A stretch of 64,000 nt of DNA. It comes from Muricauda sp. SCSIO 64092. Its GTDB lineage: Bacteria; Bacteroidota; Bacteroidia; Flavobacteriales; Flavobacteriaceae. The DNA is taken from assembly GCF_023016285.1 (NCBI RefSeq), contig NZ_CP095413.1:4233001-4297000 (forward strand). The letters are read 5' to 3'. A program made the translations under genes and the position numbers. Positions 47,556 through 54,994 of the stretch are shown one piece after another. The notes below the pieces were generated by a model. It had not been told where the DNA came from. It searched no databases and saw only the letters and a list, made by a program, of their open reading frames with translations. The first letter of the stretch is position 1. The number at the start of each line of letters is the position of its first letter.

Positions 47556-49241
47556 TTAACGGTTCACATCGAATTGCCAGTGTTCTACTGGAGAATCCAC
47601 ATGTTCTTTTTCAATAACGGCCATCGCCTTTTTGACCAATTCTGGATGATTGGATGCCAAATTGTTCTGCTCTCCGGGATCAAATCTTAAGTTGTACAAC
47701 TCAACAGGTGTAAATGCTCTATTCTTAACTTTTCGGATAGCCTTCCAGTGATGATCCATCAAAACCGCCTGTGCTGTTTTATTATTATTGGAATGAAACT
47801 CCCAGTACAGGTAATCGTGTTTTGGCTGGTCTTTTCCTAATAAGGTGGGGACAAAAGAAACCCCATCAATAGGTTGGGGCATATCAGCTCCTGAAAGTTC
47901 CGCTACAGTAGGCAATACAACCCAAAAGGCTGAAGCATGATCAGTAGTGGTCCCTGGTGTAATCTGTCCAGGCCAACTGGCAATCATGGGAACACGAATT
48001 CCTCCTTCATAGAGGTCGCATTTATAACCCCGATAGATATTGTTACTATCGAAATAATCCGGATCGGCTCCTCCTTCTAAATGTGGCCCGTTGTCTGAAG
48101 TGAAAATAATAAGCGTATTATCTTCAATGCCTAGGGCTTTTACTTTAGCGATGATCTCCCCAACCTGTTCATCCAACAAATGTATCATACCCGCAAAGGC
48201 TGCATGAACCTCTGGTTGAGATCCATAACTTCCTATTTTATAATGCGGACAATCTGCATCGCAGCCTTTATACGATTTCTCGGGTTCCAACTTGCCACGA
48301 TACTTGTCCATATATTCTTCCAGTACTTTAAGCTCGGCGTGAGGTATTATACTGGGTACATAGCAAAAAAAAGGACGGTCTTTATTGACCTCAATAAAGG
48401 CAAGTGTCTCTTCATGAATCAACTGCGGCGCATAGGCACCATCCATATCACCTTCGTTTTCCTTGAGCATCACTTTTTGATCGTTGCTCCACAGATGGTA
48501 AGGATAGTAGTTGTGCCCGGTACGTTGGCAGTTATAGCCATAAAACCGGTCATAACCCTGTTTTACGGGATCTCCTTCAGACTTGAGATATCCCAATCCC
48601 CATTTGCCAAATGCTCCTGTAGCATAGCCCTGCTTTTTAAGTACCTCAGCTATGGTAACCACCTCGTCAGCAATAGGGTGTTGCCCTTCAGGTTGTACAT
48701 CCTTATTTCCTCTTATAGGCTTATGTCCTGTATGTTGACCAGTCATTAGAGTACTTCGGGACGGGGCACAAACTGTAGAACCTGAATAATGCTGCGTAAA
48801 TCGGATACCATTGGCTGCCAAGGCATCGATATTAGGTGTACTGAATTTTGTTTGTCCGTAGCAACTGAGATCGCCATAGCCTAAGTCATCGGCTAAAATG
48901 TAGATAATGTTGGGAGAATGTTCCGGTTGTCGTTTCTTCGGTTGTTGACAGCTTTGTGCCCAAAAAAACAAAATTGTCGCAGCACATGAGAAAATTCTTT
49001 TTTTCATTGGTTTGTAACGATTGCCCTTCTCTTTGCTGATTTGGCGTAGAATAACTGCCTTAGCCCTTTTTTTGTCATATTTACCTACATCTGTATTCAT
49101 TATTGCTGTGGCTTTGACATACCCCTGAAACAACTTTTCATTTTCAGTACTTCCAATCCATAGCTCTACTTGTTGAAGTTTATTTATTGCAGCTTCTTTA
49201 GCCATAAACTTGACGTTTAAACTTTTTATTCGATTATCCAT
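47556..49241 (-). CDS. S1-family sulfatase with a FecR N-terminal remnant fused in front
   Basis: The open frame has 561 residues. Residues 1-75 (RIKSLNVKFMAKEAAINKLQ, VGKYDKKRAKAVILRQISKEK) copy the cytoplasmic N-terminus of the FecR protein at 37439. At residue 79 an internal Met begins a lipoprotein signal (KKRIFSCAATILFFWAQSC) and then a complete sulfatase: IYILADDLGYGD, VCAPSRSTLMTGQ with Cys158 for formylglycine, FGKWGLG, FTSDNGPH. Export as a lipoprotein requires starting at 49007, so either the enzyme is made from the inner Met or the fused form stays tethered. It heads the transcript with the glycosidase. Confidence 0.85.
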   Translation of the reverse strand: MDNRIKSLNVKFMAKEAAINKLQQVELWIGSTENEKLFQGYVKATAIMNTDVGKYDKKRAKAVILRQISKEKGNRYKPMKKRIFSCAATILFFWAQSCQQPKKRQPEHSPNIIYILADDLGYGDLSCYGQTKFSTPNIDALAANGIRFTQHYSGSTVCAPSRSTLMTGQHTGHKPIRGNKDVQPEGQHPIADEVVTIAEVLKKQGYATGAFGKWGLGYLKSEGDPVKQGYDRFYGYNCQRTGHNYYPYHLWSNDQKVMLKENEGDMDGAYAPQLIHEETLAFIEVNKDRPFFCYVPSIIPHAELKVLEEYMDKYRGKLEPEKSYKGCDADCPHYKIGSYGSQPEVHAAFAGMIHLLDEQVGEIIAKVKALGIEDNTLIIFTSDNGPHLEGGADPDYFDSNNIYRGYKCDLYEGGIRVPMIASWPGQITPGTTTDHASAFWVVLPTVAELSGADMPQPIDGVSFVPTLLGKDQPKHDYLYWEFHSNNNKTAQAVLMDHHWKAIRKVKNRAFTPVELYNLRFDPGEQNNLASNHPELVKKAMAVIEKEHVDSPVEHWQFDVNR

Positions 49242-49589
49242 TCTAAAAATTACCTTTTTGGTCTGTCGAAAATTCGTGCAACATTTTTATTTGTGGGACT
49301 TGAGTTAAATATCTTTGTTTGTCTTATTAGTATAAACGACGCCAAAATCGAATACCACCCCTTCTAATGAAGAAAACCACAGTATATATTGCATAAGAGA
49401 TCAAGAGAAAGACCTGTCGAAAGTTCTCTGAGGAGGAAAAGATCCGTATTTTACCAGCTGGCCTGAGTAACTGTTAGGAATTTATCCTTTTTATCTTATT
49501 TATGCGTCTTATTTTGGTTATCCTGCGTTGAATTTCCTTAGATAACGGTGCTATTCGCGTCAAATTCGCCTTGCCTAACCAAAAAAAAC
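49242..49589. other. Spacer upstream of the fused sulfatase
   Basis: About 350 bases with no supported frame. Near 49280 the minus strand reads ATGTTGCACGAATTTT, which resembles ATGTTGCATAAGTTTT upstream of fecR (37396), so the fecR-like leader was copied along with its first codons. Confidence 0.45.
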
Positions 49590-49962
49590 GTTTTTCTTTT
49601 GATAATAAAAGCACTATATCTATAAGGTTGAATACGACATTTTTTTAAGTATGGTTATCTACTTTTTTGATTTGACTTTCCATATAGACCGCACACATCA
49701 ATATAGGACAGGACGGAATGTAAAATCCTAAAAAAAGCATCTGACCTTTTGGTCAGGTGGCTGGGAATTTTGACCAGCGGGAAAAATGAAGAAGCAAGAG
49801 GGTAACGTGCTTACGCAGCGCTACGTTTTTCATTTACTCCGTAAAGCCACTGTTTATGAGAGATTTGGGGCTTTAAAGAATTCGGATGGGAAAAAACAAT
49901 TGTCACAAAACCTCTGAAAAGTCCCATGAACATTCAAAATATTGTCACAATGGACTATAAAA
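49590..49962 (+). other. oriT-like region, copy 2 (no BfmA gene follows)
   Basis: It matches 57.0-57.38 kb: AACGTTTTTCTTT, the TTTGATTTGACTTTC motif (49666), hairpin CTGACC/GGTCAG (49741-49756), GTAACG near 49800 with CGCTAC (one mismatch), and two ATTGTCACAA sites (49899-49908, 49941-49950). Right after the second site, where the BfmA start is expected, the sequence switches at 49963 to the chromosomal-type direct repeat. So the mobilisation gene was lost in a recombination event at this point. Confidence 0.65.
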
Positions 49963-50252
49963 CGAGAGATTGGAAGCCTTTTTTTCATTAAAATCGTTGA
50001 GTTGCCCCAACTTTTTCCATTTTCTTTTTTCTCTTTATTCATTTGAATTGTTTTGATTTTTTACGAATAACCTTAAGTTATTTTTTAACCAAAGGGCAGG
50101 AGGTCATCTGGAATTGTGAGACCGTATGAAATCAAAAGATTCACCACCGTAATTCAATTATTCCGTTGTATGGTCAAGACCTAATTTGAACAGACTATGG
50201 ATTGGACCTTTTCCGAATTTCCGCTCGGTGGGCAGTTCCCCAATCGGCAAGA
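49963..50252. repeat. Right 290-bp direct repeat flanking the PUL
   Basis: It matches 36367-36662 and contains the intact end of the HxlR gene (50195-50252). The differences between copies are spread along the block, so they have diverged or came from different genomes. Confidence 0.85.
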
Positions 50253-50554
50253 TTGCTGATGACGGGAACCAGTTTTTCACAGTACTCCGTCAACTCATAC
50301 CTAACGGTAATGGGCCTAGTGTCCATAACTGTCCGTTTTATGAGCAGATTGGTTTCCATTTCCTTGAGTTGCCTGCTCAACATCTTCCCAGAAATCCCCT
50401 CAACATCCTCCAAAAGATTGGAATAACGTTTGCTCCCAAAATAAAGAGCCACCAATATGTGCATCTTCCATTTTCCACCCAGTACGTACATCGTATCGGA
50501 TATGGCCCTAATCTTATGCTTACAGGCCTTTATCTTTTCTTTATTGCTTCCCAT
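50195..50554 (-). CDS. HxlR-family transcriptional regulator
   Basis: This 119-residue winged-helix protein is typical of HxlR: IRAISDTMYVLGGKWKMHILVAL, LEDVEGISGKMLSRQLKEMETNLLI, VRYELTEYCEKLVPVISNLADWG. It is divergently transcribed from a nitroreductase gene, the common arrangement in which HxlR represses an oxidoreductase and responds to reactive carbonyl or quinone compounds. Its last 18 codons are inside the 290-bp repeat. A Cys in TEYCEKL may be a redox sensor, but this is a guess. Confidence 0.92.
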   Translation of the reverse strand: MGSNKEKIKACKHKIRAISDTMYVLGGKWKMHILVALYFGSKRYSNLLEDVEGISGKMLSRQLKEMETNLLIKRTVMDTRPITVRYELTEYCEKLVPVISNLADWGTAHRAEIRKRSNP

Positions 50555-50584
50555 GTGCTGTCACTATGTTTCTTTTATGTCACT

Positions 50585-50627
50585 GTTACTTTTAGTAACT
50601 ATGTGTCAAAAGTATATATTTTTGACA
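50585..50627. promoter_or_regulatory. Probable HxlR operators
   Basis: Two inverted repeats lie in the 107-base divergent spacer: GTTAC/GTAAC (50585-50589, 50595-50599) and TGTCAAAA/TTTTGACA (50604-50611, 50620-50627). Their position between the two start codons fits repression of both genes. Confidence 0.6.
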
Positions 50628-50661
50628 AAAATTCGTCAGTAACTACAAAACAAATAGGAAC

Positions 50662-51291
50662 ATGGACTTAATAAACACACTGAACTGGAGATACGCCGTT
50701 AAAAAATACGATGGGCAAAAAGTGCCCGAGGAAAAGCTCGCTCGGATTTTGGAAGCCATAGGCCTAACCGCTACATCGGCAGGCATACAACCCTATCGCC
50801 TTTTTGTGATCAACAATGACCAAGTGAGACAGCAACTCGCACGGGATTCCTTCAATACCCAGATTACCGAAGCTTCCCATCTCATCGCATTTGCTGCCTT
50901 TGAGACGATTACCAAAGAACACATCTCAGATTTTATAACATTCATGGCAAAGGAAAGGGAATTGCCAGAAACTGCCCTGGATTCCTATAAGGACTCCCTT
51001 GAACAACATATTTTGGCTAGAACTGACCATGAATACTTTATTTGGTCCTCCCAACAGGCCTACATTGCATTGGGCACGGGAATGATTGCTGCTGCCGATG
51101 CCAAAGTAGATGCCACTCCCATGGAAGGGTTTGATTCGGAAAAATTGGATACCCTGCTTAACCTTCGGGAGAAAGGGCTAAAAAGTGTGCTATTGCTGGC
51201 ACTTGGGTACAGGGATGCCGAAAAGGATTTTCTGGCCCACCAAAAAAAGGTCAGGTTGCCCTTAAATGAACTGGTAATCCAAATCGATTGA
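50662..51291 (+). CDS. NAD(P)H-dependent nitroreductase-family oxidoreductase
   Basis: This 209-residue FMN-dependent nitroreductase is close to the NfsB/YfkO type: LINTLNWRYAVKKYDGQKVPEE at the start, SAGIQPYRLFVINN, YIALGTGMIAAADAKVDATPMEGFD, LLALGYRD near the end. It is a cytoplasmic enzyme reducing nitro compounds or quinones. It is divergent from hxlR and followed by a DoxX gene, a frequent trio in Bacteroidetes for electrophile stress. Confidence 0.92.
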   Translation: MDLINTLNWRYAVKKYDGQKVPEEKLARILEAIGLTATSAGIQPYRLFVINNDQVRQQLARDSFNTQITEASHLIAFAAFETITKEHISDFITFMAKERELPETALDSYKDSLEQHILARTDHEYFIWSSQQAYIALGTGMIAAADAKVDATPMEGFDSEKLDTLLNLREKGLKSVLLLALGYRDAEKDFLAHQKKVRLPLNELVIQID

Positions 51292-51345
51292 CTGCACTAA
51301 AGGAACTACAACACACATTGAATGTTTAATTTAAAGGATATACAA

Positions 51346-51723
51346 ATGAAAAAAACGAATAAAACACTGTATTGGGTCTTTACTGGATTGCTTTCACTGC
51401 TTATGGTAACCTCCGTCACACGCTACTTTATGGATATCGAACAATTCCAGAACTATTTTACGGCCTTTGGATACAATGGACGTATCGTGGTGCACCTTGC
51501 CATTGCTAAGTTGCTTGCGGTTGTGGTCATTTTAGCGAATAAATGGCCTACGCTCAAAGAGTGGGCCTATGCCGGACTGTTCTTTGATTTCGTATTGGCA
51601 TTGGAAGCACATATCCATTTAAAGGACGATCAGTTCTTTGGTCCCATCATCGCATTGGTGCTATTGGCACTATCCTATGCTTTTTATCGAAAGGTCTTAA
51701 GGGACAATGAGGACAACGTTTAA
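51346..51723 (+). CDS. DoxX-like membrane protein
   Basis: About 125 residues from the second ATG (KKTNKTLYWVFTGLLSLLM), chosen because AAAGG lies at 51334, while an upstream ATG at 51322 has no such site. There are four membrane segments (about 8-26, 45-62, 70-90, 96-115), with the DoxX-like motif HLAIAKLLAVVVIL. It lies in the same direction 54 bases after the nitroreductase and is probably in the HxlR regulon. Confidence 0.82.
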   Translation: MKKTNKTLYWVFTGLLSLLMVTSVTRYFMDIEQFQNYFTAFGYNGRIVVHLAIAKLLAVVVILANKWPTLKEWAYAGLFFDFVLALEAHIHLKDDQFFGPIIALVLLALSYAFYRKVLRDNEDNV

Positions 51724-51757
51724 ATTTGTAACTCCCCCCAATCAGGATACACGTAGT

Positions 51758-51775
51758 GAATCCTGCCACCCCGAC
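51758..51775 (+). other. att core 3
   Basis: GAATCCTGCCACCCCGAC matches the last 18 bases of core 1. The left flank (DoxX gene) differs. The right flank is almost identical to that of core 1 for about 1.5 kb including the integrase, so the two elements are close relatives. Confidence 0.85.
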
Positions 51776-51796
51776 TTTTTAAGAAATCAAATAGTA

Positions 51797-51834
51797 ACAA
51801 AAACTTGGTAATCGTATGATTATCAAGTTTTTGT
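51797..51834 (+). terminator. tRNA-type terminator hairpin after att core 3
   Basis: Same 17-bp stem as at 16222-16259 (ACAAAAACTTGGTAATC with its complement), followed by CGTTTT. Confidence 0.75.
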
Positions 51835-51876
51835 CGTTTTAAGACAATCATTTAATTTGAATTGATATGGTAAAAA

Positions 51877-51925
51877 AAGTTACCTATTCGGTTACCTTGT
51901 TTTAAAATGGTTCAAAATGGTAACC
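51877..51925 (+). promoter_or_regulatory. Probable integrase arm sites
   Basis: AAGTTACCTATTCGGTTACC (about 51877-51896) and an inverted GGTAACC (51919-51925) precede the integrase gene. A near-identical direct copy of the first lies at about 63117-63136, just inside the other end of the element. Confidence 0.6.
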
Positions 51926-51980
51926 GAGCTTCTTTGATTTGACTTTCGTTTTGAGATGTTCAATTTTTAAAAATGAAAGT

Positions 51981-53180
51981 ATGCAGACCATTCACACATT
52001 CAGTGTTCTCTTTTGGCTGAAACTAGCCAATAAAAAGGACAACAAAGCCCCTCTTTATGCACGTATCACCGTAAACGGCAGACGTGCCGAAATTTCCCTT
52101 AAACGAAAAGTGACCGTTTCAGATTGGGACACTTCCAAAAGCAGGATAAAAGGGTTTGGAATTAAAGCCAAACAGGTAAACAACTATCTTGACGGAGTAT
52201 GTTCGAGACTCTTTGATTGCTACCAAAAATTAAAGGATGGAAACAAATTGATTTCCCCACAACTTATCAAGGCTCATTTTCTTGGTAACGGGGAAAATAG
52301 ATACACCATTTCAGATATTATCGAATACCACAAAAAGCATATGAAAGATACATTGCGGTGGGGAACGCAAAAAAACTATTTCACCACCCATAAGTATATC
52401 TTCCTTTTTTTGAAGCAAAAACACAGGACAACAGATATATTTCTTTCAGAACTCAATTACAAGTTCATCATAGATTTCGAGCGATTCTTACGCCACCAAA
52501 AAGATATGGGAAACAATACCGTCATGAAGCACATAGAACGGCTCAGGAAGCTTATAAACCTTGCCCATAAGATGGAATGGCTTGACAAAGACCCGTTTAT
52601 AAAGTTCAAGGCAAAGTATATCAGAAAGGAAAGGGCATACCTTACATCGGGCGAACTACAGACCATTGAACAGAAGCAGTTTACAATCGAGAGATTGCAA
52701 CTTATAAAGGATTTGTTCGTATTCAGTTGTTACACGGGACTGTCCTATGGGGATGTGATGAACCTTACAAAAGACAGTATCTGTATTGGAATAGACGGAA
52801 AACAATGGATAAGCTCCTACAGGCAAAAAACAAGTATTCCCGTTAGGATTCCTTTATTGCCAAAGGCTTTGGACATTATAAATAGTTATAAAGACCATCC
52901 CAGCTCGATAAATAAGGAAACATTGTTTCCAACCATTTCAAACCAGAAATTGAATTCTTATTTAAAGGAGATAGCCGATGTGTGCCATATCAACAAGAAC
53001 CTCACTTTCCATATAGCAAGGCATACCTTCGCCACTACGGTAACTTTGAGCAATGGTGTACCGATTGAAACGGTATCGAAGCTTTTGGGACATTCCAAGA
53101 TAACGACCACCCAGATTTATGCAAAGGTGATCGAAAGAAAGGTTAGTGAGGATATGCAACGATTGGAAGGGTGTTTATGA
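51981..53180 (+). CDS. int: Intact tyrosine integrase
   Basis: About 399 residues from MQTIHTFSVLFWLKLANKKD; the open frame extends 14 codons further, but the first Met lies within the upstream motif region. There is an N-terminal arm-binding domain (about 1-100), a SAM-like core-binding domain (about 110-215) and a C-terminal catalytic domain with HIARHTFATTVTLSNG (HxxR) and LGHSKITTTQIYAKV (nucleophilic Tyr). The first catalytic Arg region reads CYTGLSYGDV, as in related Bacteroidetes integrases that lack the usual Arg at that spot. It lies 205 bases from att core 3 and should integrate and excise the 51.76-63.21 kb element at the tRNA. Confidence 0.93.
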   Translation: MQTIHTFSVLFWLKLANKKDNKAPLYARITVNGRRAEISLKRKVTVSDWDTSKSRIKGFGIKAKQVNNYLDGVCSRLFDCYQKLKDGNKLISPQLIKAHFLGNGENRYTISDIIEYHKKHMKDTLRWGTQKNYFTTHKYIFLFLKQKHRTTDIFLSELNYKFIIDFERFLRHQKDMGNNTVMKHIERLRKLINLAHKMEWLDKDPFIKFKAKYIRKERAYLTSGELQTIEQKQFTIERLQLIKDLFVFSCYTGLSYGDVMNLTKDSICIGIDGKQWISSYRQKTSIPVRIPLLPKALDIINSYKDHPSSINKETLFPTISNQKLNSYLKEIADVCHINKNLTFHIARHTFATTVTLSNGVPIETVSKLLGHSKITTTQIYAKVIERKVSEDMQRLEGCL

Positions 53181-53236
53181 AAGAATAATGGAAAATCTTT
53201 GCGTGACGCTCAATCGTCGCTTAATCTATCATTTTA

Positions 53237-53284
53237 TTATTGGTGGAAAACCCGTACATCGGCAACCTCTTTTTCCACCAATAA
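53237..53284. terminator. Long-stem hairpin downstream of the integrase
   Basis: TTATTGGTGGAAAA pairs with TTTTCCACCAATAA, as at 17662-17709. The loop has changed (CGTACATC for CGCGCATC) while the stem is unchanged, so the stem is under selection or recently copied. Confidence 0.75.
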
Positions 53285-53399
53285 TAAAACGTTTTAAAAG
53301 TTGACGTAACATACTTTTGTTCGGGTTAATACTATTCCGTTTAAACAGGCAGCATTTGACCGCTTATCCCAAAAGAAATAAGGGAAATGAGTTTTATCA

Positions 53400-53906
53400 C
53401 TAATCATCACAATTCCCATTACAGGGCTGTGCGTTTTCAAAATCTGTTTCCGTAAATGTATAGGTGTACCTGAAATGCCTATCGGATATTATACTGTCCT
53501 TATAATTTGAGATAAGGACAGATTTTTCGCCCCCATGGATTACATATGACGTATCGTTAATAATTATGGTATTATGGGCACCTAAAACACCTTCCAAAAA
53601 CCCTTGACAGCAACTTTCAGGTTTTGGGTCTTTAGGAGCGCCGTCAGTTTCATATGCGTATACCATTCTCTGGGATTGCGGGTTCAATTTTACATCTATT
53701 AAATTTACACCTATAAAACCCATAGGTTCTGGCTCAAACATTTTAAAACGTATCGTACTATCGGTTTGATTGGCATAAACCAAATCCACAGACATTATAT
53801 ACTCTATTTGGTCATTATTACTACATGAGGTAAATAAGAAACCTGCTATCGTACTAATTCCAATGATTAAAAAGCGTAGTATTTTATTCAGATAGTTCAA
53901 ACACAT
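53400..53906 (-). CDS. Exported lipoprotein of unknown function
   Basis: This 168-residue protein has a long N-terminal hydrophobic signal (FLIIGISTIAGFLFTSCSNND, lipobox Cys). The mature domain is beta-rich with a Cys pair (SCCQGFL) and a Cys-containing tail (AQPCNGNCDD). I recognise no family. It is the last gene of the leftward series that starts with the zinc-protease gene at 56729, but it is separated by 85 bases from the previous gene and may have its own promoter. Confidence 0.7.
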   Translation of the reverse strand: MCLNYLNKILRFLIIGISTIAGFLFTSCSNNDQIEYIMSVDLVYANQTDSTIRFKMFEPEPMGFIGVNLIDVKLNPQSQRMVYAYETDGAPKDPKPESCCQGFLEGVLGAHNTIIINDTSYVIHGGEKSVLISNYKDSIISDRHFRYTYTFTETDFENAQPCNGNCDD

Positions 53907-53991
53907 TTTCTAAATCTGATTCGGTGATGATAAATTTGGATATAAAAAAAATCAAGGAAATTATCTTTTTGTCTATCATTTATAATCTTGG

Positions 53992-54525
53992 CTATTCAAT
54001 ATCCTTATCTGTTATTGTGAAAACTATTTCTCCATAAATAAATGTGCCATAACTAGGATTAAGAATCTCATCAAATTTTATTACTTCCCATGAATCAAAG
54101 TTATACGGACTATTAATTTCATCCCCCAAGTAACTTCCTTCCCCTTTCCATTCTCTTATAAACTCACTTCCTAAGAAAAGTTCAAATTTAGGAGCTCCTC
54201 TAGCAGTAGTATTATATACTCTAATATTTGTTTCAATAATTAATGGATTATTACCTTCTATAACTCCGTCAGAGGAGTAACTAGGTTCAAAAAAATCTTG
54301 CTTTTTAGAACTTGGTGGCAGTACGAGAGTATCAGTAACTATTGTATTACCGCTATCAGCTCCGCTATTCCCAAAGTTATGATAAACTAACTTTATTTCT
54401 TGATTAGAATTGTTCTTAAAAGTCCTTTGATATAAATGATCTTGAAATGCTTCTTTTGGATCACAGCTTAATAATATACTAAGGCCAATCAGTATAATTG
54501 ACAAACGCATTATCAACTTGTCCAT
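53992..54525 (-). CDS. Exported lipoprotein of unknown function
   Basis: This 177-residue lipoprotein (LSIILIGLSILLSCDPKEAF, lipobox Cys) has a beta-sandwich style body: YQRTFKNNSNQEIKLVYHN, SFEVIKFDEI-like strands and YGEIVFTITDKD. Its mature start (CDPKE) is like that of the next lipoprotein (CDPNT), so the two may be distant paralogues. It follows the 54554 gene by 28 bases on the same strand, so it is cotranscribed. Confidence 0.72.
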   Translation of the reverse strand: MDKLIMRLSIILIGLSILLSCDPKEAFQDHLYQRTFKNNSNQEIKLVYHNFGNSGADSGNTIVTDTLVLPPSSKKQDFFEPSYSSDGVIEGNNPLIIETNIRVYNTTARGAPKFELFLGSEFIREWKGEGSYLGDEINSPYNFDSWEVIKFDEILNPSYGTFIYGEIVFTITDKDIE

Positions 54526-54553
54526 CGTCTAGTTATGGGCATTATATTATGTT

Positions 54554-54994
54554 CTATTCAAATAATTCTAAATCAGGTGAATTAATCGTAAAAATCCATT
54601 CTTCATCATCTCCATTCATTTGTAATTTCCAATTTTTACGATTGTATATGTCTTTTGGTACATCCCTTTCTTCCCCTATGTTTTCGTCAATATAACCATA
54701 TGCATTGTCGGGCTTTGTCCACTTAATGCTCTTATTATTGCCCTCAGTTGTAATTCCAATAGAGTCAAAATCGGCAATGGCATTAAATCCTCCACCCAAT
54801 GCACTATATGTCAAGAATTGTATTTTATTTGATTCAAAAATGTCAATAACATTCTCTTTGGATTCCTCAAACAAGCTAACCTTTAAAGTCTGGGTTGTTC
54901 GGTTCTCAATAAGAAAACTAATTTCCCTAGTATTGGGGTCACATGACAAAATCAGCAATATAATTGCAAAAAGGTAAATCAATTTAGTATCCAT
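54554..54994 (-). CDS. Exported lipoprotein coupled to the zinc protease
   Basis: About 146 residues from the Met of DTKLIYLFAIILLILSC (lipobox Cys in SCDPN); a longer frame exists from 55024, but it lacks a signal. The body reads ISFLIENRTTQTLKVSLFEES and ends DDEEWIFTINSPDLELFE, similar in style to the 53992 protein. Its start lies inside the protease gene (11-base overlap), so translation is coupled. A function as inhibitor or partner of the protease is possible but not shown. Confidence 0.72.
   Translation of the reverse strand: MDTKLIYLFAIILLILSCDPNTREISFLIENRTTQTLKVSLFEESKENVIDIFESNKIQFLTYSALGGGFNAIADFDSIGITTEGNNKSIKWTKPDNAYGYIDENIGEERDVPKDIYNRKNWKLQMNGDDEEWIFTINSPDLELFE

Noticed and set aside
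48180..48749. A 189-codon frame opposite the fused sulfatase
   Set aside because: It is antisense to the sulfatase catalytic domain and has no plausible domain or context.
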